Positions 16,300 through 25,027 are shown, counted from the first letter of the stretch. The stretch is DNA of 64,000 nt from Streptomyces sp. NBC_00440 (GCF_036014215.1 NZ_CP107921.1:1163501-1227500), one strand, 5' to 3'. Notes: generated from the letters alone by a model not told the origin. Program-made: numbers and translations.

Positions 16300-16303
16300 C
16301 CAA

Positions 16304-16375
16304 GGACGATTAGCTCAGCGGGAGAGCGCTTCCCTGACACGGAAGAGGTCACTGGTTCAATCCCAGTATCGTCCA
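16304..16375 (+). tRNA. tRNA-Val (GAC), copy 1
   Basis: A 72-nt cloverleaf starting 4 nt after tRNA-Cys. The acceptor GGACGAT pairs with ATCGTCC, discriminator A. The anticodon arm CTTCC-CTGACAC-GGAAG carries GAC, reading GUC/GUU. Its acceptor stem differs from copies 2 and 3 by two compensated base pairs. Confidence 0.97.
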
Positions 16376-16407
16376 CTGGATCCCTGCTTCGGCCGGGTTT
16401 CCGTCCC

Positions 16408-16479
16408 GCGCGATTAGCTCAGCGGGAGAGCGCTTCCCTGACACGGAAGAGGTCACTGGTTCAATCCCAGTATCGCGCA
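16408..16479 (+). tRNA. tRNA-Val (GAC), copy 2
   Basis: A 72-nt cloverleaf with acceptor GCGCGAT paired to ATCGCGC and anticodon GAC. The body is identical to copy 1 outside the acceptor stem and identical throughout to copy 3. Confidence 0.97.
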
Positions 16480-16538
16480 CGCATTAATGCCAGAAGGTAC
16501 CGAGATCACTCGCGGTACGAGCACCGTCGAAATACCCC

Positions 16539-16610
16539 GCGCGATTAGCTCAGCGGGAGAGCGCTTCCCTGACACGGAAGAGGTCACTGGTTCAATCCCA
16601 GTATCGCGCA
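16539..16610 (+). tRNA. tRNA-Val (GAC), copy 3
   Basis: All 72 nt are identical to copy 2. It is separated from it by 59 nt of unrelated sequence and followed within 10 nt by a strong terminator hairpin, so it closes the cluster. Confidence 0.97.
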
Positions 16611-16619
16611 CCGGAACAG

Positions 16620-16653
16620 GAACCCCCCGGCCGTCTCCACGGCCGGGGGTTCT
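16620..16653. terminator. Terminator of the tRNA cluster
   Basis: GAACCCCCCGGCCGT and ACGGCCGGGGGTTC form a long stem around the loop CTCC, followed by TTCTTCTGTT. It lies between the last tRNA and the convergent zinc-finger gene and may serve both strands. Confidence 0.8.
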
Positions 16654-16680
16654 TCTGTTGTGCCGGCCCCTCCCCCGTGG

Positions 16681-16971
16681 TCAGGAGGAGAACAGCATGT
16701 GGCCGAAGCCCCTGTTGTGGTGGCCGTGATGGCTGTCGTGGTGACCGCCGTAGTGGCCGCCGTGCTGCTGCGGGGCGCCCCAGACCGGTGCCTGCGGCGG
16801 GGCCTGATAGGCCTGTGGCGGCGCCTGCTGGCCCCACTGGGATTCAAGACGGGTCAGCGATTCCAGCTCCCCGTAGTCGAGGAATATCCCCCGGCAGCCG
16901 CTGCACTGCTCGATCTGGACGCCATTGCGGTTGTACGTGTGCATCGGGGCATGGCACTTGGGACACTGCAC
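16681..16971 (-). CDS. TFIIB-type zinc-ribbon protein
   Basis: A 96-residue protein. The N-terminal half is a zf-TFIIB domain: MQCPKCHAPM and IEQCSGCRGIFLDYGELE supply two CxxC pairs. The C-terminal half is Gln/Pro-rich (QQAPPQAYQAPPQAP) and then His/Gly-rich (HHDSHHGHHNRGFGH), which could bind extra metal. The GTG start at 16971 follows GAGGAG at 9 nt. Small proteins of this family are common; their role is unknown. Confidence 0.88.
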   Translation of the reverse strand: MQCPKCHAPMHTYNRNGVQIEQCSGCRGIFLDYGELESLTRLESQWGQQAPPQAYQAPPQAPVWGAPQQHGGHYGGHHDSHHGHHNRGFGHMLFSS

Positions 16972-17009
16972 CGGTTCGACTCCTCGCCGTTGGATCAGGA
17001 CGGCTCAGC

Positions 17010-17990
17010 CTACGATGCCGCTCCGGGCGCCAACTCCGCCGGGACACCGGCGATTCGGGCGCACGAATCGAGCATCATCCGCTCGGCCTCGTCCAGCGGT
17101 CTGTTCGCTGCCGCCGACTTGGCCAGGGCGAGAGCGGCGGTCTGAACGGTCAGCGCCCGTGCGGGTACGTCCAGTTCGGGCCAGGGGTCGCCTTCCCGGC
17201 ACACGGCGGGGCCGCCCGCCGCCCGGTACGCGGCGAGGAACCGCGCCCACGCGCCGGGCGCCAGCAGCCCGGCCGCGTACCAGGCCGCGGGGCGGGCCAG
17301 GTCCCAGGCGGGGTCGCCCCGGCCGAGGTCGTCCACGTCGATCAGCTGCCACGGGCCGCTGTCCGCAGGGTGCCGCACGAGCTGCCCGAGGTGCAGATCA
17401 CCGTGGCAGAGGAAGGCGTCGCGAGGCGCGGGCGCCTCGTCCCGGGCCCAGCCGGGCAGTCCGCACCAGGCGTTCAGTACGGTCTCGGCCGCCGGTCCCG
17501 GACGCGCCTCCCGCATCCGGGCCAGGGCGCGGGCCGCCTTGGCCGGGCCCCGCATCGGGGGCAGCGGACCTGGCAGGGCGAGGGCGGCGGGCGGTACCGA
17601 GTGCAGCCGGGCGAGCAGGATGGCGGCGTCCTCCCAGGGCGCCGCGCCGGGGGCCCCGGGGTCGACGGGGGCGCCGCAGGGCCACACGGTGACAGCTCCG
17701 GCCGCGCTCCTCGCCGGGCCGGTGAGCGGCGGCAGCAGGATGCCGGCCAGGAGGGGGTGCGCGGCGACGGCCACCCGTACCGCGAGGGCGGCCGGATCCG
17801 TGTCCGTGGCGTGCGCCTTGGCCACGGCGGTGCCGTGCCGGACGACGGCGCCGTCGGGACGGTCGGTGAGGACGGTGGCCTCGCGGCCGCAGTCGGGGCA
17901 CGGTGTGTACGGCGGGTGTCCGTCGCCGCGGGGGTGGGCGGCGCGTTCGGCGGCGGCGCCGAGCGTGCGTGTCCTGGCGGTTGGGGTCAC
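17010..17990 (-). CDS. Aminoglycoside phosphotransferase-family kinase
   Basis: A 326-residue APH-fold protein. The catalytic Brenner motif is FLCHGDLHLGQLV and the Mg-binding motif is LIDVDDLGRGDPAWDLA, both intact. The N-terminal lobe is short and contains a CPDCGREA pair of cysteines that is unusual for the family. The GTG at 17990 follows a GGGGGAG site. Such proteins phosphorylate small molecules, and resistance is not implied. It is followed by the zinc-ribbon gene on the same strand after 38 nt, so they may be co-transcribed. Confidence 0.85.
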   Translation of the reverse strand: MTPTARTRTLGAAAERAAHPRGDGHPPYTPCPDCGREATVLTDRPDGAVVRHGTAVAKAHATDTDPAALAVRVAVAAHPLLAGILLPPLTGPARSAAGAVTVWPCGAPVDPGAPGAAPWEDAAILLARLHSVPPAALALPGPLPPMRGPAKAARALARMREARPGPAAETVLNAWCGLPGWARDEAPAPRDAFLCHGDLHLGQLVRHPADSGPWQLIDVDDLGRGDPAWDLARPAAWYAAGLLAPGAWARFLAAYRAAGGPAVCREGDPWPELDVPARALTVQTAALALAKSAAANRPLDEAERMMLDSCARIAGVPAELAPGAAS

Positions 17991-18231
17991 GGTCTCCCCC
18001 GTCGGTGGGTCGGTGTGCGCGCCGGGGAGCCTACGCGGCGCTCCGGAACATGGCGGAACCGGCGAGGCCCCGGCGGGCACCAGGCAGCGGGAAAAGGCCC
18101 CGGACAGCGCGATGTCCGGCCAGCTCCCCAGCTGACCGGACAAACGCTGCCGTCCGCCGCACCCCCGTCCCCACGGGGTTGTTGGCCGGATGTCCCTGGC
18201 CCGGACCGCTCTCCCGGACCCGGGGCGCCGC

Positions 18232-18438
18232 TCAGCGCCCCAGCATCACGCCCACGGACGACGCCTGTGTGACCACTGCCTGCCAGCCTCCGAAGACGAA
18301 CATCAGCAGTGCGGCGAGGGGAAGGACCATGGCGGTCGCCACCAGCGGGTGGCGGGTACCGGAGCTGCGGACGCCGAGCGTGGTGTACGCCCTGCGTCCC
18401 TGCGTGCGGAGCGTCGTCCGCGCTGCGGTGCCGGCCAT
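18232..18438 (-). CDS. Small membrane protein, 68 aa
   Basis: A 68-residue protein with a basic N-terminal half (RTTLRTQGRRAYTTLGVRSS) and one transmembrane helix near residues 34-55 (ATAMVLPLAALLMFVFGGWQ). The ATG at 18438 is preceded by GGAGAGGGAG. Codon use is typical of the window. No family is recognised; the positive-inside rule puts the N-terminus in the cytoplasm. Confidence 0.65.
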   Translation of the reverse strand: MAGTAARTTLRTQGRRAYTTLGVRSSGTRHPLVATAMVLPLAALLMFVFGGWQAVVTQASSVGVMLGR

Positions 18439-19097
18439 GGTCCCGCTCCCTCTCCTGTCGGTTTCGGCAAGCGGCGAGTACCGACCTCGGGGGACGAGTG
18501 CTGCACCCGCCGCTTGACCTCAAATCTAGGGGTGGGAAATGCCCCGGTCGTCATGCCCGCGTACCGAATACCGGGCCTCCAGGAGGATGAGCCTCCGTAC
18601 ACCGGTCTACTCCCCTGGGTGGAGAACCCGGCAGTACACCTGCGGGTCTTCCCCGAGGGGGAGGCCGCCCCGACCCGTCCGGGAACGCGGCCGTCTGCTG
18701 TCCGGCCCCCGGCCGGGGAACCGGCGACGGTGCTCCGCCGAGCGGCGCCGGGTGCCCGCGCGGGTGACTTCACTCACGTCACGGACCCCTCAGCGGGCCG
18801 TTGCCGCCACCCCCGGGCCTCCCCCGGCGGGCACGGCGGCCCGGGTACGGACGGTGCGCGCTGTACCCGGGCCCCGTACCGGCCGACGGCCCGGAAGATC
18901 TCAATATCCTTCCTGTGGAGGAGCTTTGAGACGCGGTCCGCGCCAAGGCGGCCGGATACGCCCCGGGCTGACCGGGCTTCACCACCACCGGGCGGGCCGG
19001 CCAATCGATACGGGCGAGAGGGCGCGGCCTATGAGCACACCGGGCCGCGGGTACGTAAGCTGTGCCTCGTCAGACGGACCGGGCAGCGGGGATGGAC
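18439..19097. other. Long intergenic region without a convincing gene
   Basis: About 650 bp between the small membrane gene (minus) and the kinase gene (plus), presumably holding two divergent promoters. A TTGACCTCAA inverted element lies near 18515, and an AGGAGG followed at once by ATG near 18591 opens only an Arg/Pro-rich frame. A GGAGGAG near 18915 is followed by no ATG or GTG at a usable distance. Reading frames through the region have the composition of random GC-rich DNA. An unannotated small RNA cannot be excluded. Confidence 0.4.
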
Positions 19098-20306
19098 ATG
19101 ACGATGATGCGGCTCCGGCGCGAGGATCCGCGTGTCGTCGGCTCGTTCAGGCTTCACCGGCGCTTGGGTGCGGGCGGCATGGGTGTCGTCTACCTCGGCT
19201 CCGACCGGCGGGGGCAGCGCGTGGCGCTCAAGGTGATCCGGCCGGATCTGGCCGAGGACCAGGAGTTCCGGTCACGGTTCGCCCGTGAGGTGTCGGCCGC
19301 GCGGCGGATCAGGGGCGGGTGCACGGCCCGGCTGGTCGCCGCCGACCTGGAGGCCGACCGGCCGTGGTTCGCGACGCAGTACGTCCCCGGCCCCTCCCTG
19401 CACGACAAGGTGGCCGATGAGGGCCCGCTGTCGGCGGCCGAGGTCGCGTCCATCGGGGCCGCGCTCTCGGAGGGTCTGGTGGCGGTCCACGAGGCGGGTG
19501 TCGTCCACCGCGACCTGAAGCCGTCGAACATCCTGCTCTCCCCGAAGGGCCCCCGGATCATCGACTTCGGTATCGCGTGGGCGACCGGAGCGAGCACCCT
19601 CACCCATGTCGGTACGGCCGTGGGGTCACCGGGCTTCCTCGCGCCCGAGCAGGTGCGCGGCGCCGCGGTCACCCCGGCGACCGACGTCTTCGCGCTGGGC
19701 GCCACACTCGCGTACGCCGCGACGGCCGACTCGCCTTTCGGGCACGGCAGTTCCGAGGTGATGCTCTACCGGGTGGTGCACGAGGAGCCGCATCTGTACG
19801 ACGTGCACGACGCCCTGGCGCCACTGGTGCGGGCCTGTCTCGCGAAGGACCCCGAGGACCGCCCCTCGACGCTCCAACTGTCCATGCGGCTCAAGGAGAT
19901 CGCCGCCAGGGAGGCTCAGGGACTCTCCGAGGGCCGCACCCCCGCGCAGCGCCGCGAGCAGGAGGCGGACCGGCCGACGGGGCGGATCGCCGCACCCCCG
20001 ACCGAGCGGCACGTCCCGCCCCGCCGGGCCGAGGGCGCCCAGACACCCAGGCCGCAGACGCCCAGGCCACAGGCGCCGCGCCCGCCGGCGCCGCACAGTG
20101 GCGCCCGGCCGGGGCCGCAGCGCAACACCACGCGCTCGGGAGCCCGTACGAACGGCCGCCCGGGGGCCAGATCGGGCACCGGCCGTCCGACCTCGGCCGG
20201 CCGCAGGACCGGGCCGAGCCCGCGGATGATCCGGCAGCGCCTGATCGTCTTCGTCGTGGTGACGCTCATCGTCCTGCTCGGGATCGCGGCGGCGCAGCAG
20301 TTCTGA
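19098..20306 (+). CDS. Serine/threonine protein kinase, tail-anchored
   Basis: A 402-residue Hanks-type kinase. The Gly loop is LGAGGMGVVYLG (about 23-34), the ATP lysine is K45 (VALKVI), the catalytic loop is HRDLKPSN (Asp139), DFG is at Asp156, and SPGFLAPEQ is the P+1 region. A roughly 95-residue Pro/Arg-rich linker with TPRPQ repeats leads to one transmembrane helix at the extreme C-terminus (LIVFVVVTLIVLLGIAAA), leaving only a few residues outside. There is no PASTA or other extracellular sensor. The ATG at 19098 suits the GGGGA site best; 19092 is possible. Confidence 0.9.
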   Translation: MTMMRLRREDPRVVGSFRLHRRLGAGGMGVVYLGSDRRGQRVALKVIRPDLAEDQEFRSRFAREVSAARRIRGGCTARLVAADLEADRPWFATQYVPGPSLHDKVADEGPLSAAEVASIGAALSEGLVAVHEAGVVHRDLKPSNILLSPKGPRIIDFGIAWATGASTLTHVGTAVGSPGFLAPEQVRGAAVTPATDVFALGATLAYAATADSPFGHGSSEVMLYRVVHEEPHLYDVHDALAPLVRACLAKDPEDRPSTLQLSMRLKEIAAREAQGLSEGRTPAQRREQEADRPTGRIAAPPTERHVPPRRAEGAQTPRPQTPRPQAPRPPAPHSGARPGPQRNTTRSGARTNGRPGARSGTGRPTSAGRRTGPSPRMIRQRLIVFVVVTLIVLLGIAAAQQF

Positions 20307-20410
20307 GCCGGGCGCGGTCTCCCGCGGCGGCGTAAGCGGCCGCTCGGTCGGCGATACGATCAGGGGCCGTCCACAGCGGACAGACACGGAACAAGGAAGA
20401 AGGCCGCGGC

Positions 20411-21181
20411 TTGGCACGCAAACGGACACAGGACCTGCCTGACCTGTCCCGGCTGCTGCTCCTCCCCCATGACCAGCGGATGGTGGCCATGGAGCGGTCG
20501 GTGCTCAGGCACCGTTCCAGCACGGAGGTGGCGGTCTCGCTGGCCGAACAGATCGCTGCCCGGCTGGCCTGTGCCATCACACTCGACCTCATCCACGCCG
20601 GCCAGCGCCTGCTTGAGCACGATCTCTGCGAGGTCCTCGGCGTCAGCCGGGCGCCGGTCCGTGAGGCGCTGCGCATTCTCGAACGGGACCGGCTCATCGA
20701 GTTCCAGGCACGGCGGGGCGCGCTCGTCACGGCGCCGACGCCGGAGGAGGTGCGCAACGTCTTCGACGTGCGCATCGCGTTGTACGTCATGCTCCTCCGG
20801 GAGGAGATGGCTCTGGAGCCGAAGCGGCTGCTCGCGGTTCTGGACGCGCACATGCCCGCGGTCGAGCGGCCGGTCACGGAGTCCGCCGACGACTACGCGA
20901 CGGCGACGTTCCTGATGAACTCGGCGATCACGTCGGCGGCGAGCAACCGCACCCTCGCGGATCTGCTGCAGTCCCTCGCCATCCAGACGCTCCGGTATGT
21001 GCGTCTGGGACTGGCGTACCACCCGGAGAACATCCCGCGGTCCCTCGACAGCTGGCATGCCCTTCGCACCGCGGTGGCGGCGGGCGAGGTCGCCCCGGTG
21101 GTCCGGATCGCCGAGGAGCGCATCGAACGGGTCCGTGATGCGGCCCTGACCGCGCTCGGAGACTCCGGCGCGGAGGACTGA
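20411..21181 (+). CDS. GntR-family regulator (FCD type)
   Basis: A 256-residue regulator. The winged helix is at about residues 45-105 (LLEHDLCEVLGVSRAPVREA is the recognition helix) and an all-helical FCD-type effector domain follows. The TTG start at 20411 follows a GGAAGAAGG site; starting at the next ATGs would cut residues before the helix. It lies 370 bp upstream of the CoA-transferase gene on the same strand, so it probably controls cassette A. FCD regulators usually sense organic acids, which fits the neighbours. Confidence 0.85.
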   Translation: MARKRTQDLPDLSRLLLLPHDQRMVAMERSVLRHRSSTEVAVSLAEQIAARLACAITLDLIHAGQRLLEHDLCEVLGVSRAPVREALRILERDRLIEFQARRGALVTAPTPEEVRNVFDVRIALYVMLLREEMALEPKRLLAVLDAHMPAVERPVTESADDYATATFLMNSAITSAASNRTLADLLQSLAIQTLRYVRLGLAYHPENIPRSLDSWHALRTAVAAGEVAPVVRIAEERIERVRDAALTALGDSGAED

Positions 21182-21550
21182 GGGCGTTCGGTCCATAAGG
21201 GGTTGACAGCGGTCACCTCTCCTCGTTCCTGTCGACATCAATCACACAGACGTGGGCCAGACCATCCTGCCGATGTGCCACTGCCTGAACGGCATGGGCA
21301 CATCGGCAGCTTCGCGATCCATAGGCAATTGCAGTCGATCCGGATGAAGTTCGGTCTTGGACGTGATTATTCCGGATGAGTTCAATGGGATCAGCGGCTT
21401 CGCAACCCGATCTCCGCTTGCCGGCAGGTGGGCAGACCATGCGGCTCTGCCCCGAGCGCGTCGGCCCACCGCATCCGACGCCTCGCCCTCATGTCCCTCC
21501 GCCCGGATCGTGACCGCGCCGAGCTCCGTGCCCAGTTCAGGAAGGCCCCG
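21182..21550 (+). promoter_or_regulatory. Leader region of cassette A with a strong stem-loop
   Basis: A 370-bp gap upstream of the CoA-transferase gene. A perfect TTGACA sits at 21203-21208, with TCCTGT 18 nt on as a weak -10. A perfect 13-bp inverted repeat (arms 21267-21279 and 21297-21309, CTGCCGATGTGCC) encloses a second 4-bp hairpin. It could be the GntR terminator, a 5'-leader structure or an operator. No ORF here has convincing codon use. Confidence 0.5.
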
Positions 21551-22774
21551 ATGACCAAGCCCCTGGAAGGTGTCCGAGTCATCGACTTCGGCCAGTTCAT
21601 CGCGGCGCCCGCCGCCGCTCAGCTTCTCGGTGACATGGGAGCCGATGTCATCAAGGTCGAGCCGGTCAACGGCGAATCGGCCCGGGTGATCGGTGTTCCC
21701 GGCCGGGCCATGCTCAACGCCTACAGCCGGAACAAGAGAGGTGTCGCGCTGGATCTGAAGGATCCTCGCGGCCGGCGGGTCGCACGGCAGCTGATCGCCG
21801 GCGCCGACATCGTCGTCCAGAACCTTCGCCCCGGTGTGATGGAGTCCTTCGGACTGGGGGCGCGGACCGTTCGCGCCGAGCAGCCGGAGATCGTATACGC
21901 CACTGTCAGCGGTTTCGGGCTGCACGGCCCGTCGAGACTGCGAGCGGGTCTGGACATAGCGGCACAGGCCGAGAGCGGCATCATGTGGGTGACCGGCGAG
22001 CCGGACCGGGAGCCCCAGAAGGTCGGCTTCCAGGTCGTCGACTCGACCACCGCGTACGTCTGTGCGCAGGCCGTCCTCGGCGCGTACATCAGGCGTCTCC
22101 GTACCGGTCAGGGAGATGAGGTCGAGGTCTCCCTGCTCGAAGTGGCCGTCCATCTGCAGGCTCCCAACTGGGGAACGTACCTGCTGACCGGCAAAGAGCC
22201 CATCCGCACGGGAAACAGCCAGCCGGCCCTCGCCCCTGCGGCCGACATCATGCCCACCGGTGACGGGGCTCTGGTCGTATCCGCCTACTCGGACGGCCAC
22301 TTCGTACGTCTCTGCCGGATGCTGGGACGGCCGGAGCTGGCCACGGACGAGCGCTTCGCGACCAATGGCGCACGGGTGCGCAACCGCCCCACGTTGCTGG
22401 CCGAGCTGCGCCGCGAGTTCGCGACGATGACCACGGAGGAGGCCATGAGTCTCCTGGCGGGCAACGGCGTGGTGGCCGGCCGCATCAACACCTACGGCCA
22501 GACCATGGCGAGCCTCGATGTCGAGGCCTCCGGCATCTTCATCAACGTGGCCGACGCGGCCGGCCAGGAGTCGACAACGCTCGGCTCGCCGTGGCACCTC
22601 GGCAGCGTTCCGGAGCTGTCCGGCAACGGAGCTCCCGAGCTCGGCCAGCACACCACCGAGGTGCTCAGCGAGCTGGGCTACGACCTCACCGCCATCCGCG
22701 AGCTCGAAGCCGCGGGCGTCGTCCGCACCTTCACCGCCGGCCGGCCCGGAGCGCAGCCCGTCCCGCAGCCCTGA
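21551..22774 (+). CDS. Family III CoA-transferase (CaiB/BaiF), cassette A
   Basis: A 407-residue CaiB/BaiF enzyme that moves CoA from an acyl-CoA donor to a carboxylic acid. Motifs are VRVIDFGQFIAAPAAAQLLG, GADVIKVE, NKRGVALDLKDPRG, and GLDIAAQAESG, whose Asp135 matches the catalytic Asp that forms the acyl anhydride. The ATG at 21551 has AGGAAGG at 5 nt. The acyl-CoA dehydrogenase starts 50 nt downstream. Its sequence closely resembles the cassette B enzyme at 59130-60392 along its whole length. The substrate is unknown. Confidence 0.92.
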   Translation: MTKPLEGVRVIDFGQFIAAPAAAQLLGDMGADVIKVEPVNGESARVIGVPGRAMLNAYSRNKRGVALDLKDPRGRRVARQLIAGADIVVQNLRPGVMESFGLGARTVRAEQPEIVYATVSGFGLHGPSRLRAGLDIAAQAESGIMWVTGEPDREPQKVGFQVVDSTTAYVCAQAVLGAYIRRLRTGQGDEVEVSLLEVAVHLQAPNWGTYLLTGKEPIRTGNSQPALAPAADIMPTGDGALVVSAYSDGHFVRLCRMLGRPELATDERFATNGARVRNRPTLLAELRREFATMTTEEAMSLLAGNGVVAGRINTYGQTMASLDVEASGIFINVADAAGQESTTLGSPWHLGSVPELSGNGAPELGQHTTEVLSELGYDLTAIRELEAAGVVRTFTAGRPGAQPVPQP

Positions 22775-22824
22775 CTCGTCCCGCTTCGAACTGACTCGCC
22801 CCACCTTCAAGTTGAGGAGTTCAC

Positions 22825-23973
22825 ATGGAACGAAACCTGTTCGCCCCGGAGCACGACGCATTCCGTGCCACCGTCCGCCGGTTCATGGCCAAGGAGGTGG
22901 CGCCTCACATGCCGGAGTGGGAGGCCGCGGGCATGGTCCCCCGCGAGTTGTTCAAGCGGACCGCCGAGATCGGTATCAACGGCCTGCAGGTGCCCGAGGC
23001 CTATGGCGGCGCGGGCATGGACAGCTTCCTCTTCAACGTCATCGTGTTCGAGGAAATCGGCTATGCCGCTGCCTCACTGGGCGGCTTGCAGGTGCATCTC
23101 AACACCGTCCTGCCGTACTTCCTGGAGTACGCCAACGACGAGCAGAAGTCCCGGTGGTTCCCCGGTTTCGCGGACGGAGACCTCGTCGCGTCCATCGCGA
23201 TGACCGAACCAGGAACGGGATCGGACCTGGCCGGCATCTCGGCCAACGCCGTGCGCGACGGCGACGACTTCATCCTCAACGGGTCCAAGACGTTCATCAC
23301 CGGCGGGATCAACGCCGACCTCGTCATCGTCGTCGCGAGGACCTCCCGTGACGTGGAGAGCCGGCGTGAGGGGCTCTCACTGCTGGTGGTCGCGGCCGGC
23401 ATGGACGGCTTCGTCCGGGGGCGCAACCTGGAGAAGCTCGGCCTCAAGTCATCGGACACCGCGGAGCTCGTCTTCGACAATGTCCGGGTGCCGACCCGCA
23501 ACGTACTGGGCGCGGAGGGTGGCGCGTTCGCCATGCTGACCAGCAACCTGGCCCAGGAACGGCTCTCCATCTCGATCACCGCCCAGGCGACTGCGACCGC
23601 GGCGCTGAACCTGGCGATCGAGTATGTGCGGGAACGCAAAGTGTTCGGCCGCCGCGTGGCTGATTTCCAGAACACCAAGTTCGTACTGGCGGACTGCGCC
23701 ACAGAGCTGGAGGCCTCCCAGGCACTGATCGACCGGGCCGTCGCCGGGCTCGACGCCGGCACGCTGACTCCGGCCGACGCGGCCAAGGTCAAGCTGTTCT
23801 CCACCGAGACGCAGGCCCGCGTCATCGACCGGTGCCTGCAACTTCACGGCGGTTACGGCTATATGCGGGAGTACCCGATCTCACGGCTGTACGCGGACGC
23901 CCGCGTCACACGGATCTTCGGCGGTACCAGCGAAGTGATGAAGAGCGTGATCTCCAAGTCGCTGGCTCTGTGA
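22825..23973 (+). CDS. Acyl-CoA dehydrogenase, cassette A
   Basis: A 382-residue FAD enzyme that oxidises an acyl-CoA to the 2-enoyl-CoA. Seen are IAMTEPGTGSDLAGI, FILNGSKTFITGG, LQLHGGYGYMREYPISRLYAD and RIFGGTSEVMK. The usual catalytic Glu before GTSE is Gly here, as in long-chain and isovaleryl-CoA dehydrogenases, which take the base from another helix; Glu245 in NLAQERLSI is at the matching place. The ATG has GAGGAG nearby. Likely co-transcribed with the CoA-transferase, it would act on the CoA ester that enzyme makes. Confidence 0.92.
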   Translation: MERNLFAPEHDAFRATVRRFMAKEVAPHMPEWEAAGMVPRELFKRTAEIGINGLQVPEAYGGAGMDSFLFNVIVFEEIGYAAASLGGLQVHLNTVLPYFLEYANDEQKSRWFPGFADGDLVASIAMTEPGTGSDLAGISANAVRDGDDFILNGSKTFITGGINADLVIVVARTSRDVESRREGLSLLVVAAGMDGFVRGRNLEKLGLKSSDTAELVFDNVRVPTRNVLGAEGGAFAMLTSNLAQERLSISITAQATATAALNLAIEYVRERKVFGRRVADFQNTKFVLADCATELEASQALIDRAVAGLDAGTLTPADAAKVKLFSTETQARVIDRCLQLHGGYGYMREYPISRLYADARVTRIFGGTSEVMKSVISKSLAL

Positions 23974-24022
23974 GTTCGCTCCGAAGCCCGGAGTGACGAG
24001 GTCCGGACCATAGGGTGCGCTC

Positions 24023-25027
24023 ATGGATCTGCGTCAGTTGGAGTATTTCCTCGCGGTCGTCGACCACGGCGGGGTCAACAAGGCAGCGGTCGCACTGCGC
24101 GTGGCACAGCCTTCTCTGTCACAGGCCGTGCGCAAGCTCGAAAAGGGCCTCGGAACCGAGCTGTTCCACCGGGTCGGCAGGAGGGTGGTGCTGTCACCGG
24201 CCGGCGAAGCACTTGTCGGGCCGGCCAGGATGATTCTGCGTGAGGTCGACGCAGCGCACAACGCCGTCCGCGATGTCAGCGAAGTCCGTACCGGGCGTAT
24301 CGATATTTCCTCACTCTCCGATCTGTCCACGGATCCGCTCTCGGTGTGGGTCGCCCGGTTCCGGAGCCTTCATCCGCACATCAAGTTCCGGATCGAGGAG
24401 CGCGACGACCCCGCGGAGGTCGCGGCACTCGTCAAGTCCGGCGCCTGTGAACTGGGGTTTCTCCCGGTGCCCGTGTCCAGTACCGATCTGGAGGCGGAGC
24501 GGCTGGTGGACCAGCGGCTGGTACTCGTCAGTCCTCCGGGTACCGAGGAACGATGGCCGGACCCCGTACCGATCGGCTCGCTGTCCGGTACTCCCTTCGT
24601 GCTGGGCGAGCGTGGGACGGCGATGAGGGACCACATCGAGAAGACGCTGCGGTCGCACGGTGTCGAGCCCCGCATCGTCGTGGAGGTCCGGCAGCGTGGT
24701 GCCGTACTGCCGATGGTCCTGGCCGGCGGTGCCGTCGCCATCGTCCCCCTGCGGGTGGCCCTGGACGCGCGGTACCGCGGCGGCGTGCTGAGGGAGCTGT
24801 CCCCGGGTCTTTCGATGGGAATCGGGGTGATCAGCCGGCGAGCCGAGCCCACCGGAGCCGCTTCCCGATTCCTGGCCTTTTCGAAGCAGTCGCTCAATGA
24901 ATGGGTCCGGGCCATCGACCGGCACATGTCCGAAGGCGACTCGCTCATCGATGCCGCCGCACGAACGGCACAGAGCGTGGATCGCCGGGTACGCAGGGCC
25001 AACCTCGGCGCTTCCACCCTGGAGTGA
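24023..25027 (+). CDS. LysR-family regulator, cassette A
   Basis: A 334-residue LysR regulator. The N-terminal winged helix is LRQLEYFLAVVDHGGVNKAA through LFHRVGRR, and the effector domain of two alpha/beta lobes starts near residue 90. The start ATG is preceded by a weak GGTGCGC. It sits between the dehydrogenase and the decarboxylase-like gene, all on the plus strand. Its N-terminus resembles that of the cassette B LysR (61671-62636). The inducer is presumably the substrate of the pathway. Confidence 0.9.
   Translation: MDLRQLEYFLAVVDHGGVNKAAVALRVAQPSLSQAVRKLEKGLGTELFHRVGRRVVLSPAGEALVGPARMILREVDAAHNAVRDVSEVRTGRIDISSLSDLSTDPLSVWVARFRSLHPHIKFRIEERDDPAEVAALVKSGACELGFLPVPVSSTDLEAERLVDQRLVLVSPPGTEERWPDPVPIGSLSGTPFVLGERGTAMRDHIEKTLRSHGVEPRIVVEVRQRGAVLPMVLAGGAVAIVPLRVALDARYRGGVLRELSPGLSMGIGVISRRAEPTGAASRFLAFSKQSLNEWVRAIDRHMSEGDSLIDAAARTAQSVDRRVRRANLGASTLE

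Noticed and set aside
3069..16610. tRNA genes as mobile-element insertion sites
   Set aside because: There is no integrase, no duplicated tRNA 3' end outside intact genes and no change in composition next to them. The repeated tRNAs are whole functional genes.
18539..19097. Arg/Pro-rich open frames between the small membrane gene and the kinase
   Set aside because: They run through in several frames with no codon bias, no consistent ribosome binding site and no protein motif.
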